This document shows, one piece after another, positions 11,901 to 21,680 of a DNA stretch of 64,000 nucleotides. Location of the stretch: contig QRDG01001825.1 in assembly GCA_012064385.1 (NCBI GenBank), forward strand, positions 124,001-188,000. Direction: 5' to 3'. The DNA comes from Puccinellia tenuiflora. Its lineage: Eukaryota; Streptophyta; Magnoliopsida; Poales; Poaceae. How positions within the stretch are numbered: the first letter of the stretch is position 1; each line of letters begins with the position of its first letter. The translations under genes were made by a program, and so were the position numbers. The notes under the pieces were generated by a model, which saw nothing but the letters and a program-made list of their open reading frames with translations, had not been told where the DNA came from and made no database searches.

Positions 11901-12095
11901 ATCTCTGAGTTCTTTGGGATGGAAGATCACCTCGAGATGCTGGCAGTCGACAACGACAAGACCCTCTTCCCCCCAAAGAAGAAATCATCCAAGGACTCGG
12001 CGTTCAACACCAGCGACGATACCAGGGCCCACCAGGTACACCCGACAGATGCTGACAAGGTGGTCCGGGTGTCATCAAGCTTGACCAGCGCATAG
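8925..12095 (+). CDS. Gag-protease part of the Tat polyprotein
   Basis: One long open frame covers this part. It is open upstream into the LTR, so the start is uncertain; 8925 is the first in-frame ATG after the primer site. The N-terminal part is Ala/Ser/Thr-rich low complexity. The capsid-like retrotransposon gag domain runs about 10173-10680 (WLDDYL, GSARGWLNTQ, TFIKGF-like, GLTRRDLREEL). Next come three 10-residue repeats of the DRGYSQGGGN type (10796-10890) and a Gln-rich tract (11203-11265). The aspartic protease has its active site as MDGGSG at 11526, Asp codon 11529-11531. The frame stops at TAG 12093-12095, while coding resemblance continues in the same frame, so this stop breaks the polyprotein. 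Confidence 0.85.
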   Translation: MEAPASMAAARIATSPAAKITEITSTSPSASTSTAPTMPSPVAKIASAAVKATASTSTTSTSTAAIASAVAKKNASAAAAGRVKSTPTYPFGRQPRSAPASTAPIASTHRAAASSSDRGTHHVAVIFDNEYSSDEGSTTGSISPTRRVYPAQVYMVGPSAPVYPMEVTLQDKVTKLTITRELAIRAQKHVDDGTFPAPEDPQEDRQAVQYLLWKEAERIKQEKAELARRKELADDSSARRAALTFMSGSEEVNQEGRHRTRMTRVHEADRIHLTRNLESSFLEDEDGIPIPRTPASALMGVETYLRVMQPPEGSANARVHRQQIQALRQVEEVLARGEPVEGMYEERGRRDRGVAPAANREPIRLRQLQPGEDGRNVVTQRRIDRARRLREAGLDDDEDHEPRGASCFSINIRDTKMPKGFKLTAETPKYDGKQHPQDWLDDYLIACSCQGGNSTTAMQYIQLMLTGSARGWLNTQPKDAFRNWEEFRTAFIKGFLGTYARPTTLIELQACKQGHEERLRSYIQRWTLLRNTMDGATSEDRVMDAFIYGLTRRDLREELGRLRPKNMIDLMQIANQWADGEDSVRDSMPDPQPSNWREGRLKKKPRFIGHDSIELVAAGFETPRENDRGYSQGGGSDRGYSQGGGNDRGYSQGGGSGYRGDGSRKREWRRRILTDEEELQQPCRHHMFKDPETGKWGSRHLLKDCKKAQRLARAFTRVLATDGQQVHQAPPAGQPVAGQLAINAPPAPPPANPVQAALAYYPQQQPQQPQQQQQQPQQQDPANVFPAPRGQMNMIQKGRPSNRTQKLITRQVFQAITNPPAVPEYLRGSEIDITFSRADHPPAIPRPGHAALVVEAQIGEYTLKKVFMDGGSGINILFADTLRRMNRSISNLTPSSNTFHGIVPGQAVTPMGVITLDVIFGTPDNFRREAIDFEVVDWKSQYHAILGRPTFARFMAIPHYAYLMLKMPGPKGVITVRGDFDRSDSCDREFNRISEFFGMEDHLEMLAVDNDKTLFPPKKKSSKDSAFNTSDDTRAHQVHPTDADKVVRVSSSLTSA

Positions 12096-13510
12096 GAAAG
12101 CGCGCTCGTCGAGTTCCTGCGCGAAAACTGGAAGATATTCGCCTGGCAACCTTCCGATATGCCAGGCATACCAAGAGAACTCGCCGAGCACCGACTACAC
12201 GTTCACAAGGACGCCAGACCTGTCAAGCAGACCATGAGGCGCTTTTCGGGTCCAAAGAGGGACGCGATCAGTTTGGAGATCGACCGGCTGCTCCATGCCG
12301 GTTTTATTAAAGAAATCAAGAAGTCAGAGTGGGTAGCAAACCCAGTACTGGTGGAAAAGAAGAAGACGAAGAAACTCCGCATGTGCGTCGACTTCACCGC
12401 CATCAACAAATGTTGCCCCAAGGATCACTTTCCGCTCCCGCGGATTGATCAGATCGTCGACTCGACTGCGGGCTGCGCACGTCTGTCCTTCCTGGATGCC
12501 TACTCAGGCTACCAGCAGATCAAGATGGCAGTCGAAGACCAAGAGAAGACGGCGTTTATCACACCACACGGTGTGTTCTGCTACACCATGATGCCCTTCG
12601 GGTTGAAAAACGCTGGGGCCACGTACCAGCGTACAATGCAAGCCTGCCTGAAGGAGCTCATCGGGAAGGTAGTCCAAGTCTACGTCGACGATATCGTCAT
12701 CACCACCCGCAAAGAGGACACCCTCATCGACGACCTCCGCAAGGTCTTCGAGGCACTCGACAAGTACCAGATCAAGCTGAACCCAGACAAGTGCGTTTTC
12801 GGCGTCCCAGCCGGAGAGCTACTGGGGTACCTTGTCTCTGCGAGAGGAATCGAAGCAAATCCAGAAAAGGTGCAAAATATACTCGACATGCCTGCACCAA
12901 CAAAACTCCATGATGTGCAAAGTCTAGCCGGCAGAGTCGCAGCACTCAGTCGATTCATAAGTAAGCTGGGAGAAAAGGCTCTGCCCTTCTACCAGCTGAT
13001 GAAAAAGCGGACAAATTCGAGTGGACGGAGGAAGCACAGGATGCCTTTGACAGGCTGAAGAAGACCCTGACAACCCCTCCAGTACTGGTAGCACCCCAGG
13101 AGAATGAACCACTGTACCTTTACGTGGCAGCCACGAACAGAGTGGTCAGTACCGTTCTCGTAGTCGAACGGGAGGAAGAGGGAAGGGCTCATCCTGTCCA
13201 ACGGCCCGTGTATTACCTCAGCGAGGTATTAACAGAGTCAAAGCAGAGGTACCCGCACTATCAGAAGTTGGCATACGCCGTCTTCATGACGTCAAGGAAG
13301 GTGGTACACTACTTCTCCGAGCACCCGATAACGGTGGTAAGCTCCTCCGCCCTATCAGACATCCTCACTAATCCATCCGCGACAGGGCGAGTCGCCAAGT
13401 GGGTTGTCGAATTAGGGCCATGGGGGCTGAAGTACGTGCACCCGAAGGCAATCAAGGCTCAGGTCCTACCGGAGTTCACCACAGAGTGGATAGAAGCGCA
13501 GCTACCAGAC
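12096..13510 (+). pseudogene. Reverse transcriptase and first RNase H, frameshifted
   Basis: This part continues in frame with gag-protease after the stop at 12093. RT motifs are clear: VDFTAINKCCPKDHFPLPRI, FLDAYSGYQQI, MPFGLKNAGATYQR, and the catalytic YVDD at 12681-12692, followed by the LGYLV segment. Near 13006 one base is lost in a short A-run, and the frame moves to the one used from 13124 on. The connection domain and the degenerate classical RNase H (about 13100-13480, ending in QVLPEF) follow. Family role: copies element RNA to DNA. The frameshift and preceding stop make this copy unlikely to give a full polyprotein. Confidence 0.85.
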
Positions 13511-13960
13511 GAGCCTGATTTATCGACTGCATGGACCATGTACTTCGATGGATCCAAGAAATTCAACTCAGCCGGAGCGGGAGTCGTGCTCATATCACCC
13601 AAAGGCGATAAGCTTAAGTACGTGCTGCAGATGAAATTTCCAACACCCTCTAACAACGAGGCGGAGTACGAGGCACTGATCCACGGCATGCGCATGGCCA
13701 AGAACTGCGGCGCCACTCGCCTCATGATCTATGGCGACTCCTACCTGGTGGTGCAGCAAACAATGAAGCAATGCGACGCCATCGCTGACAACATGATAGC
13801 ATACAGGGAGCTGTACAACCAGCTGGAAGGCCAATTCGACGGCTGCGAGCTGCGACACATCGGCCGCGAAAGCAATGAAGAAGCCGACATCCTCGCCAAC
13901 CTCGGCTCAGATCGAGCTCCGGTTCCACCCGGAGTCTTCCTCGAGTGCATCACGCAGCGC
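13511..13960 (+). CDS. Second (archaeal-type) RNase H domain
   Basis: A second RNase H follows the classical one in the same open frame (13124-14803). Visible acidic positions are MYFDGSK with Asp at 13547, NNEAEYEAL with Glu at 13658, and IYGDSYLV with Asp at 13736; a later ESNEEADILANL segment gives the final Asp. This dual RNase H arrangement is the accepted hallmark of Tat-lineage elements. It would remove RNA from RNA-DNA hybrids during reverse transcription. Confidence 0.85.
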
Positions 13961-14039
13961 TCTATCAGGGTACGGCCCCCGCCAGAACCCCCTGCATCGA
14001 CAACAACGACCGCCAACCCGCAAAGCACGGAGAAGGAGC

Positions 14040-15304
14040 CCATGGAGATCATGCTGGTCGAACCCACATGGACAAGCCCGTATCTGGCCTACATGCTGCA
14101 TCAACGGCTGCCAGAGGACCCAGTCGAAGCAAAGCGCATTGTCCGCCGCTCGAAGGGCTTCACCATCATCAAGGGCGAGCTTTACAAGCGAAGCATCTCA
14201 GGCGTACTCCAAAGGTGCATTGATCCATCTGACGGCCAGGCTATTCTACTCGACATCCACGCTGGAATCTGCGGGCATCATGCAAGCAGTCGAGCACTGG
14301 TTGCCAAGGCCTTGCGAGCAGGATTCTACTGGCCCACTGCAATGCAAGACGCAGTCGAACTCGTAAGAAGGTGCGTCGGCTGCCAAGAATTCGCCAACAA
14401 ACCTCACGCACCTGCATCAGCATTGAAAACCATCCCACTTGCATGGCCGTTCGCGCAGTGGGGACTCGACATGGTAGGTCCCTTCAGGAAGTCCTCCCCG
14501 GGTGGGCACACGCATCTCCTGGTGGCAGTCGACAAATTCACGAAGTGGATCGAGGCGGTGCCAATCACAAGTTCAACCGCAACTTCAGCAGTCAACTTCA
14601 TCAGGTCCATCGTCTTCAGATTTGGCGTGCCCCACAGTATCATCACCGATAACGGCACAAACTTTACGGCCGAGGAGTTCAGAGATTTCTGCGAGGAACA
14701 AGGCATCAAGCTCAACTACGCATCCGTCTCACACCCGCAGTCTAACGGACAAGTCGAAAAGGCCAACGGCCTAGTCAGCAAAGGGATAAAGAAGCGTCTG
14801 TGAGTGCCGTTAAAACGAGCTGCAGGAGCCTGGGTAGAAGAACTTCCAAGCGTGCTATGGAGCCTACGCACCACGCCGAACAGATCCACCCAATACACAC
14901 CGTTCTTTATGGTGTATGGCGCAGAAGCAGTCTTACCCTGTGACATTAAGTTTGACGCTCCACGAGTCGTGGCCTACGACGAGTCCGATGCAGAGGAGGC
15001 ACTAGAAGATGACATGGACACCCTAGATGAAGCACGCGACATCGCCCTCAGCCGCACAGCAGTGTACCAGCAGGACTTGCGCAACTACCACGGGCGACGA
15101 CTGCGACCGAGAGCTTTCGTCCCAGGCGACCTGGTCCTTCGACTCAAGCAGAAGAAAGTGCACAAGCTCGCCTCCCCATGGGAAGGACCGTACATTGTGA
15201 CAGAAGCAATCGGCAATGGAGCATACCGCCTGAAGGACCAAGCCACAGGAACAGTTTGCAGTAACCCGTGGAACGTGGCACAGCTACGCCGCTTCTACGC
15301 CTGA
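14040..15304 (+). pseudogene. Integrase with HHCC, DDE and GPY/F regions, one internal stop
   Basis: The zinc-binding part lies at about 14246-14400 (HAGICGHH, then CVGC). The core has Asp 14468-14470 (GLDMVGPF), Asp 14648-14650 (IITDNGTNF) and Glu 14756-14758 (NGQVEKAN), with 35 residues between the last two, as in the family. TGA at 14801-14803 interrupts the frame; the same frame then continues from 14804 to 15304 with LWSLRTTPN and a WEGPYIV motif (GPY/F) near 15180. There is no chromodomain after it. Integrase would insert the cDNA; the stop removes the C-terminal part. Confidence 0.85.
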
Positions 15305-15464
15305 TGTACCCTACACTGTAAACTCAAAGTAGCAGCAGGTTTCTTACGCACTCTTTCCCTCGCCAGGGTACCTAAGGGGACTGGAAGGGTTTTAATGAGG
15401 CGGCCTGTTTGCGAGAATAAATAAAGATGATTAAAGAAATTTTGTGTCACCCTCTCCTTTGCAA
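15305..15464 (+). other. Spacer after pol
   Basis: Short AT-richer stretch between the pol stop and the tandem array. I see no gene in it. Confidence 0.5.
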
Positions 15465-16120
15465 CCTAGGCCGCCACTCGAACCACTCGGGGGCTGCGCC
15501 ATACAGGCATCACCCGAAAATCCTCGGCCGCCACCCGACGCACTCGGGGGCTCGCGCTGTACAGGTCTCAGTCAGCCTAGGCCGCCACTCGAACCACTCG
15601 GGGGCTGCGCCATACAGGCATCACCCGAAAATCCTCGGCCACCACCCGACGCACTCGGGGGCTCGCGCTGTACAGGTCTCAGTCAGCCTAGGCCGCCACT
15701 CGAACCACTCGGGGGCTGCGCCATACAGGCATCACCCGAAAATCCTCGGCCGCCACCCGACGCACTCGGGGGCTCGCGCTGTACAGGTCTCAGTCAGCCT
15801 AGGCCGCCACTCGAACCACTCGGGGGCTGCGCCATACAGGCATCACCCGAAAATCCTCGGCCGCCACCCGACGCACTCGGGGGCTCGCGCCGTACAGGTC
15901 TAAAGTTAGCCTAGGCCGCCACTCGAACCACTCGGGGGCTGCGCCATACAGGCATCACCCGAAAATCCTCGGCCGCCACCCGACGCACTCGGGGGCTCGC
16001 GCTGCACAGGTCTCAGTCAGCCTAGGCCGCCACCCGAATCACTCGGGGGCTGCGCCTAACAGGCATCACCCAAAAATCTTCGGCCGCCACCCAACGCACT
16101 CGGGGGCTGCTCCACACGGG
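15465..16120 (+). repeat. 111-bp tandem array, six copies
   Basis: Units start at cctaggccgcca: 15465, 15576, 15687, 15798, 15910 and 16021, with spacing of 111 or 112 bp. Each unit is itself two related halves of about 55 bp, both containing actcgggggct. The last unit is more diverged. The open frames of about 157 residues across it are a by-product of a unit length divisible by three. Confidence 0.92.
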
Positions 16121-16227
16121 TTCACGACACAACGTTTTCATATACTTAGGGATTAACCCCGTATCAGCATATTCACATGCATACGTACATTCATGTTACA
16201 AGCTAACATTATACAACAAAAATTTTC

Positions 16228-17101
16228 TTAGTCGACAGGCTCTTCCTTTGGCGCATCCAGTGGCCCTACACGTCGCTCTGTATGATTCATGACATGTTGC
16301 ATCACCCGACGTGCGGGTTCAAGGGATTCAGCGTAATCAACATCCCTGGGCAAGCCGTCAAGTATTCTGTCCAAGGGAACATGAGGTCGATGCAGTCGAA
16401 CATAGGCAAACGCCGTGTTGGCCCCGGCAACAAGCTGGTTGAAGACGATCACCTTCAATGCCCTGCTACTGCGGAACCTCTCCAACAGCGCGGGCAACCC
16501 TTCCGGCTGCTCATCAAGAGGGAAGAACACTTTGTTGATCTGCCAGAGTGCTTTCCTGCAACCCTCAAGAACGAATGCAGCCCGCCAGGTGCGATCCAGC
16601 ATCCGTGCAAGTATGCGGCCCTCTCCCTTATGTACCCAGAATTGGCGAGCTTCGACCGAACTACCGGTGGCCTCGCTATCCACGCGCTCGTCCACTCGAG
16701 CGTTCTCAGCTTGCCAGTCGGGATTAACAACTGCAAATCAAAACGGGTCAAGACGCAGAACAACACAAGCATGAAGAAATCAAAGAGAAGCGGCTAGAGC
16801 ACAAACCTTGCAACTGTCGACATATCAGATCAATCTGGTCAAGAAGGAACCGTTCGCGCTGATTGAACGGCCCAGCGGAACGTGCCCTGAGACGATCAAG
16901 CTCCACATCGGTTCTCCGCAGCTTCGACTCAAGTTCAGTGATTTTGTTCCTCATATAATTAAACACTCGCTGATCGTTCCTGCTCCGCGCGGGAGCCGGA
17001 GGAGTCGGACAACGCGAAGACGCAGGCGCAGTCGAAGAGGTACCTTCATCCAAGTACGCACGGATACCTTCCGCGACTTCAGGAGGAGCACTTCCGTCAG
17101 G
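16228..17101 (-). CDS. Antisense two-exon reading frame in the Gypsy 3' region
   Basis: On the minus strand, exon a (17101-16807, after an acceptor ttgacag) joins exon b (16730-16228) across a 76-bp GT-AG intron. The joined length is 798 nt, an exact 266 codons including the stop. Exon a encodes a Pro/Ser/Arg-rich start and then a predicted coiled-coil segment (NKITELESKLRRTDVEL). Exon b encodes RTWRAAFVLEG, KVFFPLDEQPEG and EPARRVMQHVMNH segments. There is no ATG at its left border, so it may be the 3' end of the six-exon antisense gene upstream, or a separate or alternative unit. Function unknown. Confidence 0.6.
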
Positions 17102-17204
17102 CTGTCAATTTAAAGAACATCAGAGAGCGCCATTTTCAACAAGACTAGACAAAAACACAGTCGCATGACAGAATCAGCATATCCATTGATTTCATCAAGT
17201 TTCA

Positions 17205-19855
17205 TTACAAAAGACAAAAGAAGACCCCTACTACAACACTACATAGCAGAACCCGACGGTGCGCGGCCCTTTTGGCGGCTGACTCTGCAAGCTTCCTCTC
17301 AAAGGTGTCAATCAGCTTTTTAGCTAACTTAGTCGCCTTGTCCTTGACGCTGGTCAGAGACTTGGACTTTCCATCGGGCCTTCGAGAGAAGTCGCTCGCA
17401 GCCGCCTCAAAGTCACCCGAGATCCCATGACCGAGTAACAGACGGAAGGTGAGCTCGGAGCCGCGTACCGTCTGGGTGCGGGTGTAGTTGGCCATCACAT
17501 TCGCCTCAGCAAATGGAGCCGCCAGCTTGTCAGCCTCCTTAGGCGCGGCCTGACCAGGGAAAACACCTTCATAGATGTTGGCCAGGGCGCTCGAGGACTT
17601 CTTCACAGCGTCCGCGGCGCACGCGCAAACCCGGTTGCAGAGCTCGACTGCCGCCGACAAGGTGGTATTCGCGCTGGACGTCCCTTCAGGGGGAGCACCA
17701 CCACCAACACCTACACTCAGAAATAACACGAATAGTAAGGTTACCTGCAGGCAACAAAGGCAAAAGTAGGCTTCTATCAGCCGAGAACTTACCACCAATG
17801 GCCGTGGCAATGCTAATCAGGCGTTCGACCTGAACCTTTTCTGCCTCAGTCTGGGTCTCAAGCGACTTCTCCAGTTGCTGGACCCGCTTCGCCAAGCCCT
17901 GGTTGTCTTCTGCAGAACACCCGAGCAAAAGATCAGAATTGCAGACAGTCGAAAGAAGTTCAAAAGACTCGACAAGGGATACTTACTCCTCGACTGCTCA
18001 AGCGCAGCACGAAGTTGACTAGCCTCCTGCTCCAGACGAATGAAGCGGGTGGCCGTTTCCATCTGCTGGCGATAGACGGGCTGCGGAAAAAGAAGTATAA
18101 ATCTGTACCCGACTATTCTAGTCACGCACATCTTCGGGGGCTACTCCCATCGGGAGCGCTGTTCGCGCACCCGATACAAGAATTTGCAAGATAAGAAAGA
18201 TGATACTTACATGCTGGATCAGATCAGCATCCACGGCAGTCGCTTCAACGGCACCATCCGGCCGGGTGGCCGTCGAAGGGTCCAGCACCGGAGGATTGTT
18301 CGCCTGTGGCGCCTCTTCAGTTGTACCAGTCGCATGCTCCGGGGCAGCAGACTGGTGTTCCTCCTCACGAGGCGAATCATGGACATTACCACCTTGGTGG
18401 CTGCTAACAAAAGATTCAGAAAACACCCAAGGAACAGAAAGAAGAAGCGAAACAGAAAGGTTCAGTCGCATAAAGCTTACCTGTCAGCATATTCACCATC
18501 GCTGCTCATGGAAGGAGTCGGCATCCTCCCAAACCCCGCGGGAGGCGCGGAGTCCAGCGGAGTCACAATCAGGGAATCCACAAGCCTGTTCGCCTCTGAA
18601 GACGACGAGCTGGAGTCCTCCTTTTCTGCCTCCTTCAAGGGTGATGTCGCGGCGGCGGAGCCGACATGCTTTCGCTTGCGCCGTTTGAGCGGCGCCTCCT
18701 CCTCCTCCTCTTCCTCCTCTGCTTCCTCGCTAGGCGAGGAAGCGGGGGGAAGACTCTCTTCATCGCCGTCCTGCTCGGCAACGATTGCGGCTTCAACGTG
18801 AGCGCCATTCTCCATTAACGGAGGAATGCTCACGTAGTTCTTACGATCCTGAAGAGCAGCAAGCAACAGTCGGAAAATCAGGAAATAGACAGTCGAATGA
18901 CACACAGAGAAGACTTCAAGATTCAAGTACCTACCTCTGGGATCGGGTTCGTCGAGCTAAAGGGCGCGACTGAGCAAGTCACGTTGCACGCGTCAGCAAC
19001 CCGAAGGCTGGTGATGGCCCTCACCTTGATTGCGACTTGTGCATCGTCCATTGCCGGGACGACTGCCATTTCCCACATTGGGAGAGGGCGCTGTTGCAGA
19101 GGCTGCACCCTCAACCTGTGGAACATGGCGATCAGCTGGATTCCGCCGGCTTCGCGTCCCATCGTCTTGATCAACCCGCGAAGAAGCGACTGCAGCGGCT
19201 TGATCGACTCCCTCTCCTCCGTCGACAGGGAGTGCGACCAGGCGTTGGTCTTCTTCAGAGGCCGTTCAGCAGCGAAGTCGGGGATCCCGGCCTGGTTCCA
19301 CGTGATGTAGAACCACTTCTTCCTCCAGCCTTGCACGGAGTCGGATTTCTTCATGTGGAAGAAGTTCGTGTCGCCGCGCAGCTGGATTCCGAAGCCACCG
19401 ACCGGGTAGGTCTCCTTCGACTTACCCGCCATCCGGCGCACCATGAAAATAGACTTCCACAGTGCCCAGTGGGGTGCGATCCCCAGGAAACACTCGCAGA
19501 GCACGATAAAGCTCGTGATGCTCAAGACGCTGTTGGGAGTCAGATCATGGATCTGAATCCCATAGGCGTACAAGAGCCCACGGACGAAATCGTGCAAGGG
19601 GAACCCGAATCCTCGCGGAAGGAACTCCACGAAGCAGACGCGTTCCCCACTGCGGGGAGCAGGGACGGAATCCTTACCGGGCGCCCGCGTCGTCGCCACG
19701 GCCTCCGGTGGCAGCAGCCCCTGCTGGCGGAGGCTGTCGAGCTCTGCCGCTTTGACGGAGGACTTGCTCCAGTCGCCCTCCACCTTCTTCATCCCGGTGT
19801 CGTCGCCGGCGGCGGCGGTGGAGCTCTCAGTACCTTTGCTTCTCTTGTGGCCCAT
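17205..19855 (-). CDS. Antisense six-exon gene, putative gypsy-type transposon domain
   Basis: The gene reads on the minus strand from ATG 19855 to TAA 17205. Exons are 19855-18935, 18848-18481, 18400-18211, 18080-17987, 17909-17793 and 17710-17205. Every intron is GT-AG and 77-130 bp long, and all phases fit, giving 731 residues. Exon 1 carries a domain I recognise as the putative gypsy-type transposon family (Pfam Transposase_28), with LPRGFGFPLHDFVRGLLYAY, HDLTPNSVLS and a Trp-rich KKWFYITW. Exon 2 has a long acidic Glu run and a basic KRRKRKH stretch (likely nuclear). Exons 4-5 look like coiled coil; exon 6 is helical with unknown role. A TATA-like box lies 5' of it. Function is unknown in this family. 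Confidence 0.78.
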
Positions 19856-19976
19856 GTCGCCGGAGGAAAGGGGAGAAATTTGTTGGAAACTTTTTGCGAG
19901 GAACAATGGAGGCAAGAACTGGCGGCGAGATGGAGGAGAATGAGGATGCGTGACCTGCCTCTGCACCGCGGTGAAA

Positions 19977-19984
19977 AACATATA
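19977..19984 (-). promoter_or_regulatory. TATA-like box of the antisense gene
   Basis: On the minus strand gcggtatatg lies about 125 bases upstream of the ATG at 19855, in a region with no other function. This is position-based inference. Confidence 0.4.
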
Positions 19985-19985
19985 C

Positions 19986-20753
19986 CGCGGGGCAGTTCAT
20001 CACGGCCGTCCATCGTGCAACCGCATCGCGCCGCAAGAATCCAGCCGCCCACGTGTCGTGCGACGGACACCCCGGTCGTGCTCCACTATGCACGGGAACC
20101 GAAGCATCATCATCACGCCGCGGAGTTTTCGCGCCCAACGGTCCATATTCAGCGGTCGTCGCTGTGGCAGCGGGCCCACCATCATCACGTCCCGTCGGGT
20201 GCAGAGCCTGTCGAGTCATGTCATCAAAAGCGTCATCCCTGACGTCATCATGGAAGTGTGTCAAGTAAGCCAAGCAATTGGCTGAGCATTCGATAGCCGT
20301 TCGACTGAACCAAGTACGTTCGAACCAAACGTTCGAGTGGAGTAAGACGAAGTAAGCTTTTTAAAGCTGATTTTATGACAAGTTAGTAGGCCGTTAAGGC
20401 TGAGTGACAGAGTAAGTCGAGCCTGGACAGTTTCGACTCGGACAAGTTCGAGTCATCTGTTCACTCCCATCGGGAGCGGGCTTTTCGACTGAGGAAAATT
20501 TGAGTTTAACCTCAATTGCAAGCAATTCAGCTTAATCTCGGGGGCTACTCCCATCGGGAGCGCTGTTCGCGCACCCGATGATTATGAAGAAAAGCAGTCG
20601 AAATGCTGCGACTCCGAAAAATCAAGACGGCGCACCCGAAGAATCAAGACAAGCTCACTCGAAGCAATCTTCATCAACGATTCCATGTGGCGTGCCCTGA
20701 AGGGGGGAGTCCTCCACCCGACTCTGCGATTCGACTGAGCACTCGGGGGCTAC
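19986..20753. other. Gypsy 3' non-coding region
   Basis: No gene seen. It holds a 41-bp segment at 20539-20579 identical to one inside an antisense intron (18135-18175), and a partial third copy around 20463. The sequence just before the 3' LTR (about 20739-20753) reads gcactcgggggctac, the likely plus-strand primer region, although it is not a clean purine tract. Confidence 0.5.
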
Positions 20754-21164
20754 TGTCGTGGGGCTACCTTTCGGGTCACCCACGGTGATGGTACTTGGGT
20801 CACGCCAAGGAAGGTCCAGCGAAGCCCAAGAAGGATTCCGTATACCACAAGTAGTCGACATTAGGTCGGTGAGGAGGTTTCCATATCTTGTACGTGCAAT
20901 CGCACCGTCCACCCGAGACCCGGCCTGTAATATAAAGGCCGGGAGGGTGCACCGTCTAGGGCATCGAATCATTGAACATCGCATTGTAGCCACCAATCCA
21001 TAATTCCAGACAAGCAGGAGTAGGTCTTTACCTCAACTCGAGGGGCCGAACCTGGGTAAATCGCCCCCTGTTAGCCGTCGTGTTCACCAGCCTGATCTCT
21101 CTCTTTCTCCCTCAATCAACCCGGGGTACTCGACCCAGGGATTTGCCGAGCCACAAGCTCGTCA
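20754..21164 (+). repeat. 3' LTR of the Tat Gypsy element
   Basis: 411 bp, starting TGTCGTGGGGC and ending AGCTCGTCA. Two substitutions and one extra c separate it from the 5' LTR. Confidence 0.92.
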
Positions 21165-21501
21165 GCGACGGCCGCAACGGGCGGCAGCAGGTCGCGAGAG
21201 AGAAAAGGCGATGGCCGCGACGGATGGCGGCAGGCAGGCGGCGGCCGGAGGGCAGGCCGCAGGCCGCGTATGGCGGCGGCGGCGCGAGCACAGCAACGAC
21301 CGGCCGGAAATGGCAGCAGCAACACGGCAGCCCGTGTGGACAGCGGCGGCGACACAGCAGGCCGTGAATGGCGGCGGTGATGCAGCAGGGTCGGGAACGG
21401 CGGCGACGACGCGGCAGGTCGGAGACGGCGGCAGCGGCGCGGCAGGCCGGCGACGGAGACAAAGGTGAGTTGCTACGGGTGGGGAGGAGGAGAGCACCTG
21501 T
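21165..21501 (-). mobile_element. Copia leader fragment, minus strand
   Basis: GC-rich sequence between the Gypsy 3' LTR and a minus-strand initiator-Met primer site. Read on the minus strand it would be the region after the primer site of a second Copia element. It has Ala/Arg/Pro-rich open frames from CGG-type repeats and no recognisable gag. Confidence 0.5.
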
Positions 21502-21513
21502 GCTCTGATACCA
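21502..21513 (-). other. Primer-binding site of a second Copia element
   Basis: gctctgatacca on the plus strand is the complement of TGGTATCAGAGC, so a minus-strand Copia element ended its LTR here. Confidence 0.75.
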
Positions 21514-21563
21514 TGTTAGGAATGAACAACTATATTCCAAAGGGGCCAAAGCCAGTACATATA
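21514..21563 (-). repeat. Short LTR remnant of the second Copia element
   Basis: Begins tgttagg right after the primer site (the CA end on the minus strand) and is interrupted after about 50 bp by a MITE end. Confidence 0.45.
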
Positions 21564-21680
21564 CTCCCTCCGTTCCATAATGTAAGCCTTTTTAGCATTT
21601 CTCTTTCCATCCGTATCTAAACATGTGTACAGTAAACGGTGAACAGTAATCTATACACATCTAACACAGAACACCTAGTA
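21562..21680 (+). mobile_element. Stowaway-type MITE, one end only
   Basis: The sequence ctccctccgttccataatg after a TA dinucleotide is the terminal inverted repeat of Stowaway MITEs. The matching right end is not found downstream, so only a truncated left end is present. The right border given here is approximate. Confidence 0.5.

Larger units (their letters stand above)
8270..21164 (+). mobile_element. Tat-lineage Ty3/Gypsy retrotransposon with antisense genes (12.9 kb)
   Basis: Two near-identical LTRs (8270-8679 and 20754-21164) bound a complete internal region. The domain order is gag, protease, RT, classical RNase H, a second archaeal-type RNase H, integrase, then about 5.4 kb of extra sequence before the 3' LTR. 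A second RNase H and a long 3' region with antisense genes are known marks of the Tat/Retand group. The LTRs differ by two transitions and one 1-bp indel over 410 bp, so insertion was recent. Despite this, the pol frame has a stop at 12093, a frameshift near 13006 and a stop at 14801. The target duplication is missing: ttgtc on the left, gcgac on the right. Confidence 0.9.

Noticed and set aside
15427..15914. Repeat-protein frames of about 157 residues
   Set aside because: The 111-bp unit is divisible by three, so frames stay open by arithmetic; the sequence is a non-coding satellite.
19037..20242. Plus-strand open frame of 401 residues
   Set aside because: It is the complement of exon 1 of the antisense gene; composition is His/Arg/Pro-rich with no domain, whereas the minus strand has a recognisable domain and matching splice sites.
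21112..21549. Minus-strand frame of 145 residues
   Set aside because: It runs from an LTR through a primer site into a GC-rich Copia leader; not a protein gene.
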